From CAZIMM01 sp964540415 (GTDB lineage Bacteria; Bacillota; Clostridia; Oscillospirales; Acutalibacteraceae), in NCBI GenBank assembly GCA_964540415.1, contig CAZIMM010000005.1, positions 1 to 56,874 on the forward strand: a DNA stretch of 56,874 bases, written 5' to 3'. The notes under the pieces are model-generated. The model ran no database searches. It was not told the origin of the DNA and saw only the letters and a list, made by a program, of their open reading frames with translations. Position numbers and translations under genes: made by a program. Of this stretch, positions 1 through 6,969 are shown one piece after another; the first letter of the stretch is position 1; each line of letters opens with the position of its first letter.

Positions 1-306
1 GGTTTGAAATGATATATTAAACAGACTTAAATTGGTGTCGTGTGACACCAGCGGTTCCATACGAGAATGAATTGGATTTCCTGTCATTCCGCATAACGAG
101 CAGTTACATAGTGACATTTACTTGCACTTGCAACGTCCGCCAAAAATCGAAAGCCTTGCTAATTTCGAGCCAATCGGACGGTGTAAAATCCCTCTGAATT
201 AGCTATCACAGCGTAGTATCAGATGGGATTTGAAATGCTGAAAAACCCTGTATTTCCAAGCATTTTTTAGCATTAGATGTCACTTCCCGATGTCGTATCG
301 GGGCTA
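1..306. other. AT-rich flank of a putative integrated element
   Basis: No convincing gene is seen in these bases. Three inverted repeats are visible: GGTGTC/GACACC around 34-49; a nested stem with arms CGTCCG (134-139) and CGGACG (175-180) enclosing TCGAAA (147-152) and TTTCGA (163-168); and CCCGAT/ATCGGG at 286-302, ending just before a partial tRNA. Together with that tRNA fragment this suggests the terminal, recombinase-recognised end of a mobile element whose body lies left of the window. That is inference; no integrase is visible here. Confidence 0.4.
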
Positions 307-351
307 CTCCTAAGCGAAAGGCCGCGCGTTCGAATCGCGCCGGGGACGCCA
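307..351 (+). other. 3' fragment of tRNA-Arg(CCU), putative attR site
   Basis: The stretch reads as the 3' half of a tRNA: a seven-base anticodon loop with CCT at its centre (307-313), the 3' strand of the anticodon stem, a five-base variable loop, a T stem GCGCG/CGCGC around TTCGAAT (324-340), the 3' acceptor strand CGGGGAC, a discriminator G and an encoded CCA (349-351). Upstream bases do not supply the matching 5' acceptor strand, a D arm or the 5' anticodon stem, so the tRNA is incomplete. Tyrosine-recombinase elements commonly integrate in tRNA 3' ends and leave such a copy at one junction. The native terminator still follows, which places the intact tRNA and the element to the left. Confidence 0.7.
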
Positions 352-353
352 GC

Positions 354-384
354 AAAGCCGCAGCACCGATGGTGCTGCGGCTTT
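354..384 (+). terminator. Rho-independent terminator after the tRNA fragment
   Basis: A perfect 14-bp inverted repeat (354-367 and 371-384) encloses a GAT loop and ends in CTTTGGTT. The arms begin with AAAGCCGCAG and end with CTGCGGCTTT. It sits three bases after the CCA end of the tRNA fragment, as expected for a tRNA terminator. Confidence 0.8.
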
Positions 385-458
385 GGTTATACGCCCTAAA
401 GCGATTCTGACTTAACACATGGTTCCGGAGCACACATAAAATCATGTAAATAACTCAG

Positions 459-487
459 GCAAAGCGGCAATAACTTATCCGCTTTGC
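459..487 (-). terminator. Terminator of the GH39-like gene
   Basis: A nine-base-pair stem GCAAAGCGG/CCGCTTTGC (459-467, 479-487) has an 11-base loop. It lies just beyond the stop codon of the minus-strand gene that ends at 503. Reading on the minus strand the stem is followed by a modestly T-rich stretch. Confidence 0.6.
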
Positions 488-502
488 GCAGCAATTTTAG
501 TT

Positions 503-2155
503 TTACTTTGCAGCTGTCACTGTAATAAACACAACATTGCTGCATTCGATTGTTTTGCTGATTTGCAGTGTTCCGTCCTCTGCGACAACCGCTTCGGCAT
601 ACGTCGGGGTCAGCGCTGCGCAGGTTTTGTATTTATCGCGCAGGTTTGCAAAGTAATAATCTCTTGCCCACTGCGCCTGAAGGGTGCTTGTGCTGTCGAT
701 ACCCGGGTCATCGGGCGACCAGTAAAAGCAGTCGTCCGTAATGCCGCAGGTCTTTCTGTCCTCACACCATTCGTCGAAGAAATTCGCGTCGTCATTGATG
801 AGTGCGGTGCGGACTGTGACTTTTTTGCCCGCAAGCTGCGGCAGTCTGATATGGAAATCGAGGTCGGCTTTTCTGCGGCATTCAACATCGTTTTTGAAGT
901 TGTATGCCATAATGTGCAGCGCACCGCCGCCGTATGCCGCAACAGCCTCAGTCTCTGTCTTCATCAGCTTTGAGCCGGACTTTGAAACAGACACAAGGGA
1001 TGAGCCGACCATTTTGTAAAACTCGGCTGCGACATGGCAGCTTACAGTCGGATAACCGCTGAAAGCGCCGCCGGTGGTGTAGCCCCAGGAGGAGAAATAG
1101 TCAATGTCGTTGTCTATCATCTGCTTGAGGTGACGGGCATCGTACGCCGCCTGATAGGTGTAGCCGCAGATGCGCAGCGCCAGCTGACTGTCAGCTGCTC
1201 CGCTCGTGTTCCCGCCGAAAATCCTGCCCTCGTCAATGCCGTAAAACAGGTCGTTCAGTCCGACGCTTTCGGCTGCATCGCGCAGGTGCTTTATTGTGTT
1301 GACAAGCGTTAAACCGTCAGTATATTTGCCGGGCGCCAGATCGTAGAAAGAGGCGCTCAGGTAGTCGATTTTTGTTCTTTTTTCACCTGTGAAGGTGTTT
1401 GTGCCGTTGGCACAGTGCATGAGAAACTCGCGCTCGTCCCACAGCCCCTCAGTGACGGTCATTGAGTGCGCACCGACGGTTATTTCGCTGCCGAGTGTGT
1501 CGGTCAGCGCGGCAACTGTGCAGTCATAAAGCTTGCAGTAAGCCTCGAACGATTTCTGCGGGTCTCTGTCACCGGCGTAAAACCATGAATCGTTTTCATA
1601 CTCTGTCAGTACGCCGAACCGCCATTGCCTGACCTCGGTCAAACCGAATTCGCCGCACAGAGCCTTGCAGAAATCGCAGATGTATTTGTAATATTGATTA
1701 TAATCATCCGGCGGGCAGACATTGACGCCGAAACCGCCGATGACGGGATTCCTGCAGAATTTGAGCGGAACATTGCCGATTTTGATCAGCGGTTTTGCGC
1801 CGAGCTTCAGAATGCCCCCGCAGGCGGAGATGACAGCCGAAAAATCGTAGTCATCCATGACAGTTCTGTCGAGCGGGTTGAGGAACGGGTCTCTGTCCTC
1901 ATTGCCGCCGGTGGCGGTCATAAGCTGAATATACTCAACGAATCCGGTGTCCGCCTCGGTGTTTTTACTCACATTTTCGTTGATTGATTTTAGTGACCAG
2001 AGGTTGATGTTGCTGACCTTGTTGCCGAGCGTTTCGCCCTGCTGAGATGCGTCAATTGCAAAATTCACATCATTTACCCCCTTTTCAAAGGATACGAGCA
2101 GGTTGCCGAGGAGGGCAACAAGCAAGAAAAAAAGCACAAATAATCTTCCGAACAT
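503..2155 (-). CDS. Exported GH39-like (clan A) glycoside hydrolase
   Basis: The 550-residue product begins with a hydrophobic signal or anchor segment (about residues 3-22) and continues as a TIM-barrel-like protein. The segment WRFGVLTEYEND, near residue 180, resembles the acid/base strand of GH39 xylosidases and iduronidases (usual form WNEP). YGIDEGRI, near 310, resembles the strand carrying the nucleophile Glu. A beta-sandwich-like C-terminus follows, as in GH39. The Asn-Glu-Pro signature is not intact, so substrate and even catalysis are uncertain. Starting at the second ATG (2155) gives a GGAGG box seven bases upstream; the ATG six bases earlier (2161) sits almost on that box. The gene stands alone behind its own promoter. 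Xylosidase-like or iduronidase-like activity on plant or host glycans is the best guess. Confidence 0.6.
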   Translation of the reverse strand: MFGRLFVLFFLLVALLGNLLVSFEKGVNDVNFAIDASQQGETLGNKVSNINLWSLKSINENVSKNTEADTGFVEYIQLMTATGGNEDRDPFLNPLDRTVMDDYDFSAVISACGGILKLGAKPLIKIGNVPLKFCRNPVIGGFGVNVCPPDDYNQYYKYICDFCKALCGEFGLTEVRQWRFGVLTEYENDSWFYAGDRDPQKSFEAYCKLYDCTVAALTDTLGSEITVGAHSMTVTEGLWDEREFLMHCANGTNTFTGEKRTKIDYLSASFYDLAPGKYTDGLTLVNTIKHLRDAAESVGLNDLFYGIDEGRIFGGNTSGAADSQLALRICGYTYQAAYDARHLKQMIDNDIDYFSSWGYTTGGAFSGYPTVSCHVAAEFYKMVGSSLVSVSKSGSKLMKTETEAVAAYGGGALHIMAYNFKNDVECRRKADLDFHIRLPQLAGKKVTVRTALINDDANFFDEWCEDRKTCGITDDCFYWSPDDPGIDSTSTLQAQWARDYYFANLRDKYKTCAALTPTYAEAVVAEDGTLQISKTIECSNVVFITVTAAK

Positions 2156-2184
2156 AAGCATGCCTCCGAACTGCGGTTTTCACC

Positions 2185-2213
2185 ATTATATCCCATGGAT
2201 AAAGTTATTTCAA
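2185..2213 (-). promoter_or_regulatory. Sigma-A promoter of the GH39-like gene
   Basis: On the minus strand TTGAAA (2208-2213) is separated by 17 bases from a perfect TATAAT (2185-2190). The predicted start point near 2178 leaves a leader of about 23 bases that contains the GGAGG box. Confidence 0.65.
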
Positions 2214-2329
2214 CATATCTCAGATATATATATTTGCTGCAGAAACAATTTTTTGTATTTCGTTTTTGAATAAATAAAGTGGGATATGTTTTTACTCATT
2301 TTAACAAAAATACTCTGTGCATAAAATCA

Positions 2330-2360
2330 CCCCCGCGTTCCTCATTACGGGGCGCGGGGG
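2330..2360 (-). terminator. Terminator of the phosphoesterase gene
   Basis: An eight-base-pair GC stem CCCCCGCG/CGCGGGGG (2330-2337, 2353-2360) is followed on the minus strand by TGATTTTATG. It lies about 115 bases beyond the stop codon of the minus-strand gene ending at 2476. The rest of 2361-2475 shows only a GCTTTGCAAAGC palindrome and no gene I can support. Confidence 0.65.
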
Positions 2361-2475
2361 CATCGGCGCTGCTGTGCCGGTTAAACACCGGGCTTTGCAA
2401 AGCGCTCAGTCGGCGTCGGGGAAGCACAGTCCGCCGCAATTTTCCGGCAGTGGTTTGTCCGAAACGAGCCTGCTG

Positions 2476-3555
2476 TCAAAAGCTGTAGCCGAGAGACGCC
2501 GGATCAACATAATGATGTGCTACTTTTGCAGACCCGTTGGAGGCAATTGTCAGGGTTGTGCCGCCGTTCTGTTCCTTGTTCCAGTAGCCGCCCGCGCCTG
2601 TTTTGAGAGTATAAGTCAGGCGGATTCCGTCGTAGAGAATTGATGTATCGTTAATATGCTCATGTCCGCACAGCACGTTCTTTGTGCTTCCGAGCTGCTT
2701 GAGAACCGAGAAAAATCCTGTGTTCACCGGGGGTGCGCAAACCGGCTCGTTATTTACTCCGAAGGATGTTTCAGACCAACCGTCCCTGAATTTGCCGGCA
2801 TCGGTGTCATATGCCTCGCTCCATGCAAGACGGTATTCATAAAGCGGAATATGAACGAAAATGCTGCTTTCAACATTATGCCCGGCAGCTGCGTTCACAC
2901 CTCTGACCGACCATGAATACCATTCCTCCTGGTTTTTCCATAACGTGTCATAGCCGTTGACTGTGTTGCCGTTTTCGTCCTTGAAGTCGGCATTGTTGTG
3001 GGTGTCCATCATATAAACCGAATGGATGACCTTGCCGTTCTCGGTAATATTGATTATGTAGTTGCCGTATCCCATATCCTTCGGGCCGAACTTAAACAGA
3101 CAGTTTTTCGCACGCTGAAACGAGGTTGCGCACCAAAGCTCTCCGAAAGTCCCTTGTCCGTCGTGATTGCCCATGACCGGAGCCCACGGGATTCCGAAGG
3201 ATTCAAGCATATTGATGGTTTGAAAATAAGCGCCGACGCTCCATGCGTTGTCCCCGGTGACGGTGATCAGATCGGGCTGAGTTTCGTCAATAAGTTTTTT
3301 CATTGTGTCATATGCAAGCTCACCGTATTCGCCGAACACCTCCGAATCGTTCATCTGCAGGTCGGTGAAATTCAGAATGACAAAGTCCTTATTCGGGTCC
3401 TTTTTGAGAACAACCGTGTCCTCAATACGGTAATCATCTGACGGCGACCATTCCTTGAAATACATTACAGCGCTTGCAGGAGAGAGCAAAAGCGGACAGA
3501 GAATCTGAAAAAATGCCAAAAAATACGCGGAAAAGATTTTGAGATTTAGCAACAT
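2476..3555 (-). CDS. Exported calcineurin-like metallophosphoesterase
   Basis: The 359-residue protein has an N-terminal hydrophobic signal peptide or anchor and a calcineurin-like metallophosphoesterase core. The metal-ligand motifs appear in order: FTDLQMND (D-x-H-type first motif, with Gln in place of His), TGDN, GNHD, an isolated His in IFVHIPLYEY, and GHEH near the end. These are hallmarks of two-metal phosphoesterases of the purple acid phosphatase/Icc superfamily. The start at 3555 was chosen because GGAGGT lies nine bases upstream; the longer frame start at 3585 would put that box inside the gene. It is flanked by two other exported proteins on the same strand, which suggests an extracellular role such as phosphate scavenging. 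The substrate is unknown. Confidence 0.8.
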   Translation of the reverse strand: MLLNLKIFSAYFLAFFQILCPLLLSPASAVMYFKEWSPSDDYRIEDTVVLKKDPNKDFVILNFTDLQMNDSEVFGEYGELAYDTMKKLIDETQPDLITVTGDNAWSVGAYFQTINMLESFGIPWAPVMGNHDGQGTFGELWCATSFQRAKNCLFKFGPKDMGYGNYIINITENGKVIHSVYMMDTHNNADFKDENGNTVNGYDTLWKNQEEWYSWSVRGVNAAAGHNVESSIFVHIPLYEYRLAWSEAYDTDAGKFRDGWSETSFGVNNEPVCAPPVNTGFFSVLKQLGSTKNVLCGHEHINDTSILYDGIRLTYTLKTGAGGYWNKEQNGGTTLTIASNGSAKVAHHYVDPASLGYSF

Positions 3556-3701
3556 GAAAATATACCTCCATATTTTTATTTTCAAAAATTATAAACTGTT
3601 ATATTTTCAAACACGTTATTTGTTACAGTTTCAGAGCTGTGTTTAAGCTGATGAAATGCGGTGAGAGGAGCAAGGCAGCAGCAAATTATTATTTTGACCG
3701 T

Positions 3702-6374
3702 TTAACTTTCTTTCGAAACATGTTTGCACATGCGAAGAACAGTTGCCGAAAAATACACTGCCGAAATTGCGAGCGTTGTCAGACAAGAAAAGCTGCTTTT
3801 CAGGTCGATTATGTTGTCCAAGAAGAAGATAACCGCATAAAACGCCGCCGCAAAACACGCCGCGCCAATTGCTGCGCGGAGAATGACCCTGCCGGTGCTG
3901 CCGCCGGGTTTGCGAATAACGTAAAACAGAGCCTGCAGAGCTCCGGCATTCAGACAAAGCACGGCAGAAACAATGAAATAAACAGTCTGATTCCAATTGA
4001 TAAAATTTATGCAAATGAAATAACCGGATACAATGGCAATTGCAAAAATTACCCATGCCGCGGCTGCCCTCTTTCCCGAACCGGGAGCTTTTCCGACCTT
4101 AAACGAGAACACGATGACCGAAACGGCGTATGCAAGTGCGAGGCAAAGCACAAACGCAATGAGCAGAGTTTTGTAATAAGTTTTTGAACCCGAAACCTTG
4201 AAAGCGGAGGTGTCCCTGATTATCGAACAGGAGGTTTCGCCGCCGGGCAGCCTTTCCGTGCCGATTTGCGTACCCTTTTGAGTGCCCGCGTTTGAAATAT
4301 CCCAGGCAACAAAGCCGACGGAAGAAGCGGGAGACTCCTCGCGCAAGGTGAAGTCTCTTGCTTCGGCAGACACAAACAGCGGGTCGGCGATTATGTCGTT
4401 TGAAATGAAACCGTTCGCGAGTGCGACACGTTTGCTCAGGCGGTCACATCTCTCGAAGTCACCGTTATATCCGGCGTTGAAGAAAACCCGTGAGCCTCTT
4501 TGAGCGTCCCACATGATATTGTTGCTCTCGGCGAATGCGCCGGGATTGATATCGAGAATTGCCGGGGAGCAGCACGAATAGAATATGTTGTTTGTGGCTA
4601 TGCAGGGAATTCCGACGCATTCGGTTGAGCCGCTGCCGGGATTCAACTGCGATTGTGCGCAAAAGGCTGCGATGTTATTCCTCACAGTGTTTTTCTTGTT
4701 GTTTCCGCCGATGTTTATTCCGTTTGCGCTGCAATCGTAGACCAGGTTGTTTTCAATCAACAGATACGATGAGCCTGCATCGGTGTAAATTCCGTTGCCG
4801 CCGTAGCTTGTTTTTGACGTTCCGCAGCGAACATTCACAATAACGTTGCCGCGAAGAGTTGTTCCGGGCTGTTCACCGAGGGTGTATATCCCGCCGATGT
4901 CTCCGAGCCAGCCCTGACCTATATCATATATCAAATTGTCGTCAATTGCAATATCCTTTGTAACTTGATATTCATGTCCCCACATCCAACCGCAGGAAAT
5001 GCCGCTGTAATAGCCGTCGTGGATTTCATTGTGCGTAATATTGCAGCTTTCGGCATAGGTCAGATGCACACCGACGGATTCGTAGGTGTGTCTGCCGTAT
5101 GCCTCGATATGGTTGTTGTTAACGGAAATGCCGCTGATTATATTTTCATCGCCCTCAGGCAGGTTTTCTCCCCAAATTGCTATTGCCGTGCTGCCGATAT
5201 TCTTCATGCGGCAGTTTTCTATTTTACAGTCTTTGCTGCCCGACGAAAACATTATCGCGCAGTTGCCGAGGTTGAGGAAGTCACAGCCGACAAATTCGAT
5301 GCCTTTTGCATCGGAAATGTTTATTGCCGCTGTTGAATCTGTTGAGCCCTGGAAGGAATCTATGTTGCTTTTCGCCCTGAGGCTTCCGTCGTCGGCAGGA
5401 ACAGACAGACTCCACTCGGTGTTGCAAAATGAAATGCCCTCAAACTTTATGCTGTCTGCTCCGTCAACGGTGAGAAGGAATTCCGTGTTCGGACGGTACA
5501 GCGTCAGTGTGTCGGCGTTTTCATCCTCAAACGGTATGTAATAAAGAATTCCGGTTTCGGCTTCAAGATAAAATTCACCGGGGCTGTCAAGCGCCGCAAA
5601 CACATTCTCAAACCAATACACATCACCCGACTCAATCTTTGCCGATGCCGGACGGCTCATGCGCACCTTGCCGCAGTCATCCTCATATTCGGTCACAAGG
5701 CTCAATTCATCCATCCAGCGGTGAATCACGCGCACATAGGCATCGCCGCCGTCCGGTATCTGAACCTTGATATCCTCGACATACGCATTGAAGCTTGTGT
5801 TGCCGAACGATTCCTCCCAGCAGGTATTCTCCTGCGTAAACAGATTGTCTGCGGTGTCAACGTCCTTTATTTCAAACGAACCGCTTTCCGGGTAGCGCGT
5901 AATGCATATGTTTTTTTCCGTGTCGGCAGAGAACAGGGAACGGAAATACCAATTGTCCACAGAAGTGTCAAGCTTTTTTGTGAAGCAGCGCACATTATTG
6001 ACTGTGCTCTCTGTGAAGCCGGTTAACGGAGTCGCGCCGCTGACGGAAACCTTTTCATTTTTGTAGGCTTTAAAAGTGACATCCGATAAATCGTCATCCG
6101 TGAAGCAAATCGGGCTGTCAACACTGTATATGCCGCCGCGCAGGTATACTGTTACGGGGCTGCCGATATTGTCTTTCATACTTTTGAGGTAATTTTTCAC
6201 CCCGTTAATTGTCTTGAACGGCATATCAATGCTTCCCGAGCCGCTGTCGTCACCGTCCGGTGAAGCATAAAGCACAATTTCTGTTCCGTTTGTCGCCGAG
6301 GCGGGAAGAACAAAAAAAGCCGCGGTAAGGGCAAGACAAAGCAAGAGGACAGTGACAGATTTCATGGATTTCAT
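3702..6374 (-). CDS. Exported right-handed beta-helix protein with C-terminal membrane domain
   Basis: The 890-residue product has a clear signal peptide ending ASA near residue 28. The phrase YASPDGDDSGSGS and a PF-T-I segment follow, typical of parallel beta-helix carbohydrate-active proteins of the GH141/pectate-lyase-like group. Many short Asn-rich repeats (NNHIEAYG, NEIHDGYYSGI, DDNLIYDIG, RNNIAAF type) fill residues about 290-620. The C-terminal 160 residues contain about five hydrophobic helices separated by short basic loops (SFKVGKAPGSGKR, RKPGGSTGR), so the helix domain would be displayed outside on a membrane platform. That arrangement is uncommon, since most relatives are soluble or carry a single anchor. 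An AAGGAG box lies nine bases before the chosen ATG. A glycan-degrading or glycan-binding role is inferred. Confidence 0.75.
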   Translation of the reverse strand: MKSMKSVTVLLLCLALTAAFFVLPASATNGTEIVLYASPDGDDSGSGSIDMPFKTINGVKNYLKSMKDNIGSPVTVYLRGGIYSVDSPICFTDDDLSDVTFKAYKNEKVSVSGATPLTGFTESTVNNVRCFTKKLDTSVDNWYFRSLFSADTEKNICITRYPESGSFEIKDVDTADNLFTQENTCWEESFGNTSFNAYVEDIKVQIPDGGDAYVRVIHRWMDELSLVTEYEDDCGKVRMSRPASAKIESGDVYWFENVFAALDSPGEFYLEAETGILYYIPFEDENADTLTLYRPNTEFLLTVDGADSIKFEGISFCNTEWSLSVPADDGSLRAKSNIDSFQGSTDSTAAINISDAKGIEFVGCDFLNLGNCAIMFSSGSKDCKIENCRMKNIGSTAIAIWGENLPEGDENIISGISVNNNHIEAYGRHTYESVGVHLTYAESCNITHNEIHDGYYSGISCGWMWGHEYQVTKDIAIDDNLIYDIGQGWLGDIGGIYTLGEQPGTTLRGNVIVNVRCGTSKTSYGGNGIYTDAGSSYLLIENNLVYDCSANGINIGGNNKKNTVRNNIAAFCAQSQLNPGSGSTECVGIPCIATNNIFYSCCSPAILDINPGAFAESNNIMWDAQRGSRVFFNAGYNGDFERCDRLSKRVALANGFISNDIIADPLFVSAEARDFTLREESPASSVGFVAWDISNAGTQKGTQIGTERLPGGETSCSIIRDTSAFKVSGSKTYYKTLLIAFVLCLALAYAVSVIVFSFKVGKAPGSGKRAAAAWVIFAIAIVSGYFICINFINWNQTVYFIVSAVLCLNAGALQALFYVIRKPGGSTGRVILRAAIGAACFAAAFYAVIFFLDNIIDLKSSFSCLTTLAISAVYFSATVLRMCKHVSKES

Positions 6375-6623
6375 TGAAATGCACTCCTTTTAGTTTTCAG
6401 AGCAGTCTGTTCGGATAATGACCGTCGGTATACCGTGTTATGTAACAGCTGCACGCGCTTTTTCGGAACGCACGTTGAATGAGCGCCGAACCGGGGTGAA
6501 TACAGCCGCTGAAACCGATTTAAAAAACAAGACATTGCATAACAATATGAAAACGCGAAAACAAGAGTGGATCAAAAATATTTTTCAGAATGGAAAATCT
6601 TTTGATGTTATCGGTGTATCAAT

Positions 6624-6652
6624 AGAATAGCATATCGGCAATAATTATTCAA
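6624..6652 (-). promoter_or_regulatory. Probable promoter of the beta-helix gene
   Basis: On the minus strand TTGAAT (6647-6652) precedes TATTCT (6624-6629) with a 17-base spacer. The implied leader of about 240 bases is long, so another start point closer to the gene is possible. Confidence 0.45.
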
Positions 6653-6898
6653 CAAAAAAACCTCTTTTTTGAAAAATTGCCGACAGCTGTTGCTTTTTGT
6701 CGAAAACACCGCTTTTGCATGTGTTATTTGAAAACTGCTGTGCACAAAACCGTAAAGCAAAATGTCAGCGTGAAGTTTTTGTTTGCAGATGTCCGTGTGC
6801 TGGTCGAGCGATTACCATGCTTATTTATGCATACTTCGAAACAAAAACCACAGCCCAATACAAGCTGCTTTTCAACCTCTTGCACCGTTCGTGTATTC

Positions 6899-6927
6899 TT
6901 GACAAAGGCTTTGCTTGCGAGTATAAT
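6899..6927 (+). promoter_or_regulatory. Perfect consensus sigma-A promoter of the radical SAM operon
   Basis: TTGACA (6899-6904), a 17-base spacer and TATAAT (6922-6927) match the consensus at every position. Transcription should begin near 6934, giving a leader of about 36 bases before the ATG at 6970. No operator-like repeat overlaps it, so strong, possibly constitutive expression is expected. Confidence 0.85.
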
Positions 6928-6969
6928 CAACAATGATATATTATGTATTGAAAAGGTTCGGTTTTCACA

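Larger units (their letters stand above)
6375..6969. other. Divergent intergenic region with two promoters
   Basis: These 595 bases separate the minus-strand beta-helix gene from the plus-strand radical SAM operon. They hold one promoter for each direction (listed separately). Small open frames in the region lack ribosome binding sites and look spurious. No precursor-peptide gene, riboswitch or repeat was recognised. Confidence 0.6.

Noticed and set aside
307..351. Complete tRNA gene
   Set aside because: The T arm, acceptor 3' strand and CCA are clear but no 5' acceptor strand, D arm or matching anticodon stem is present.
2279..2488. Small plus-strand ORF between the first two genes
   Set aside because: No ribosome binding site; it runs over the terminator hairpin of the minus-strand gene.
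6418..6630. Possible RiPP precursor peptide upstream of the radical SAM operon
   Set aside because: The 70-residue frame has no ribosome binding site, no leader/core pattern and lies beneath a minus-strand leader. No other small gene is seen around either radical SAM locus.
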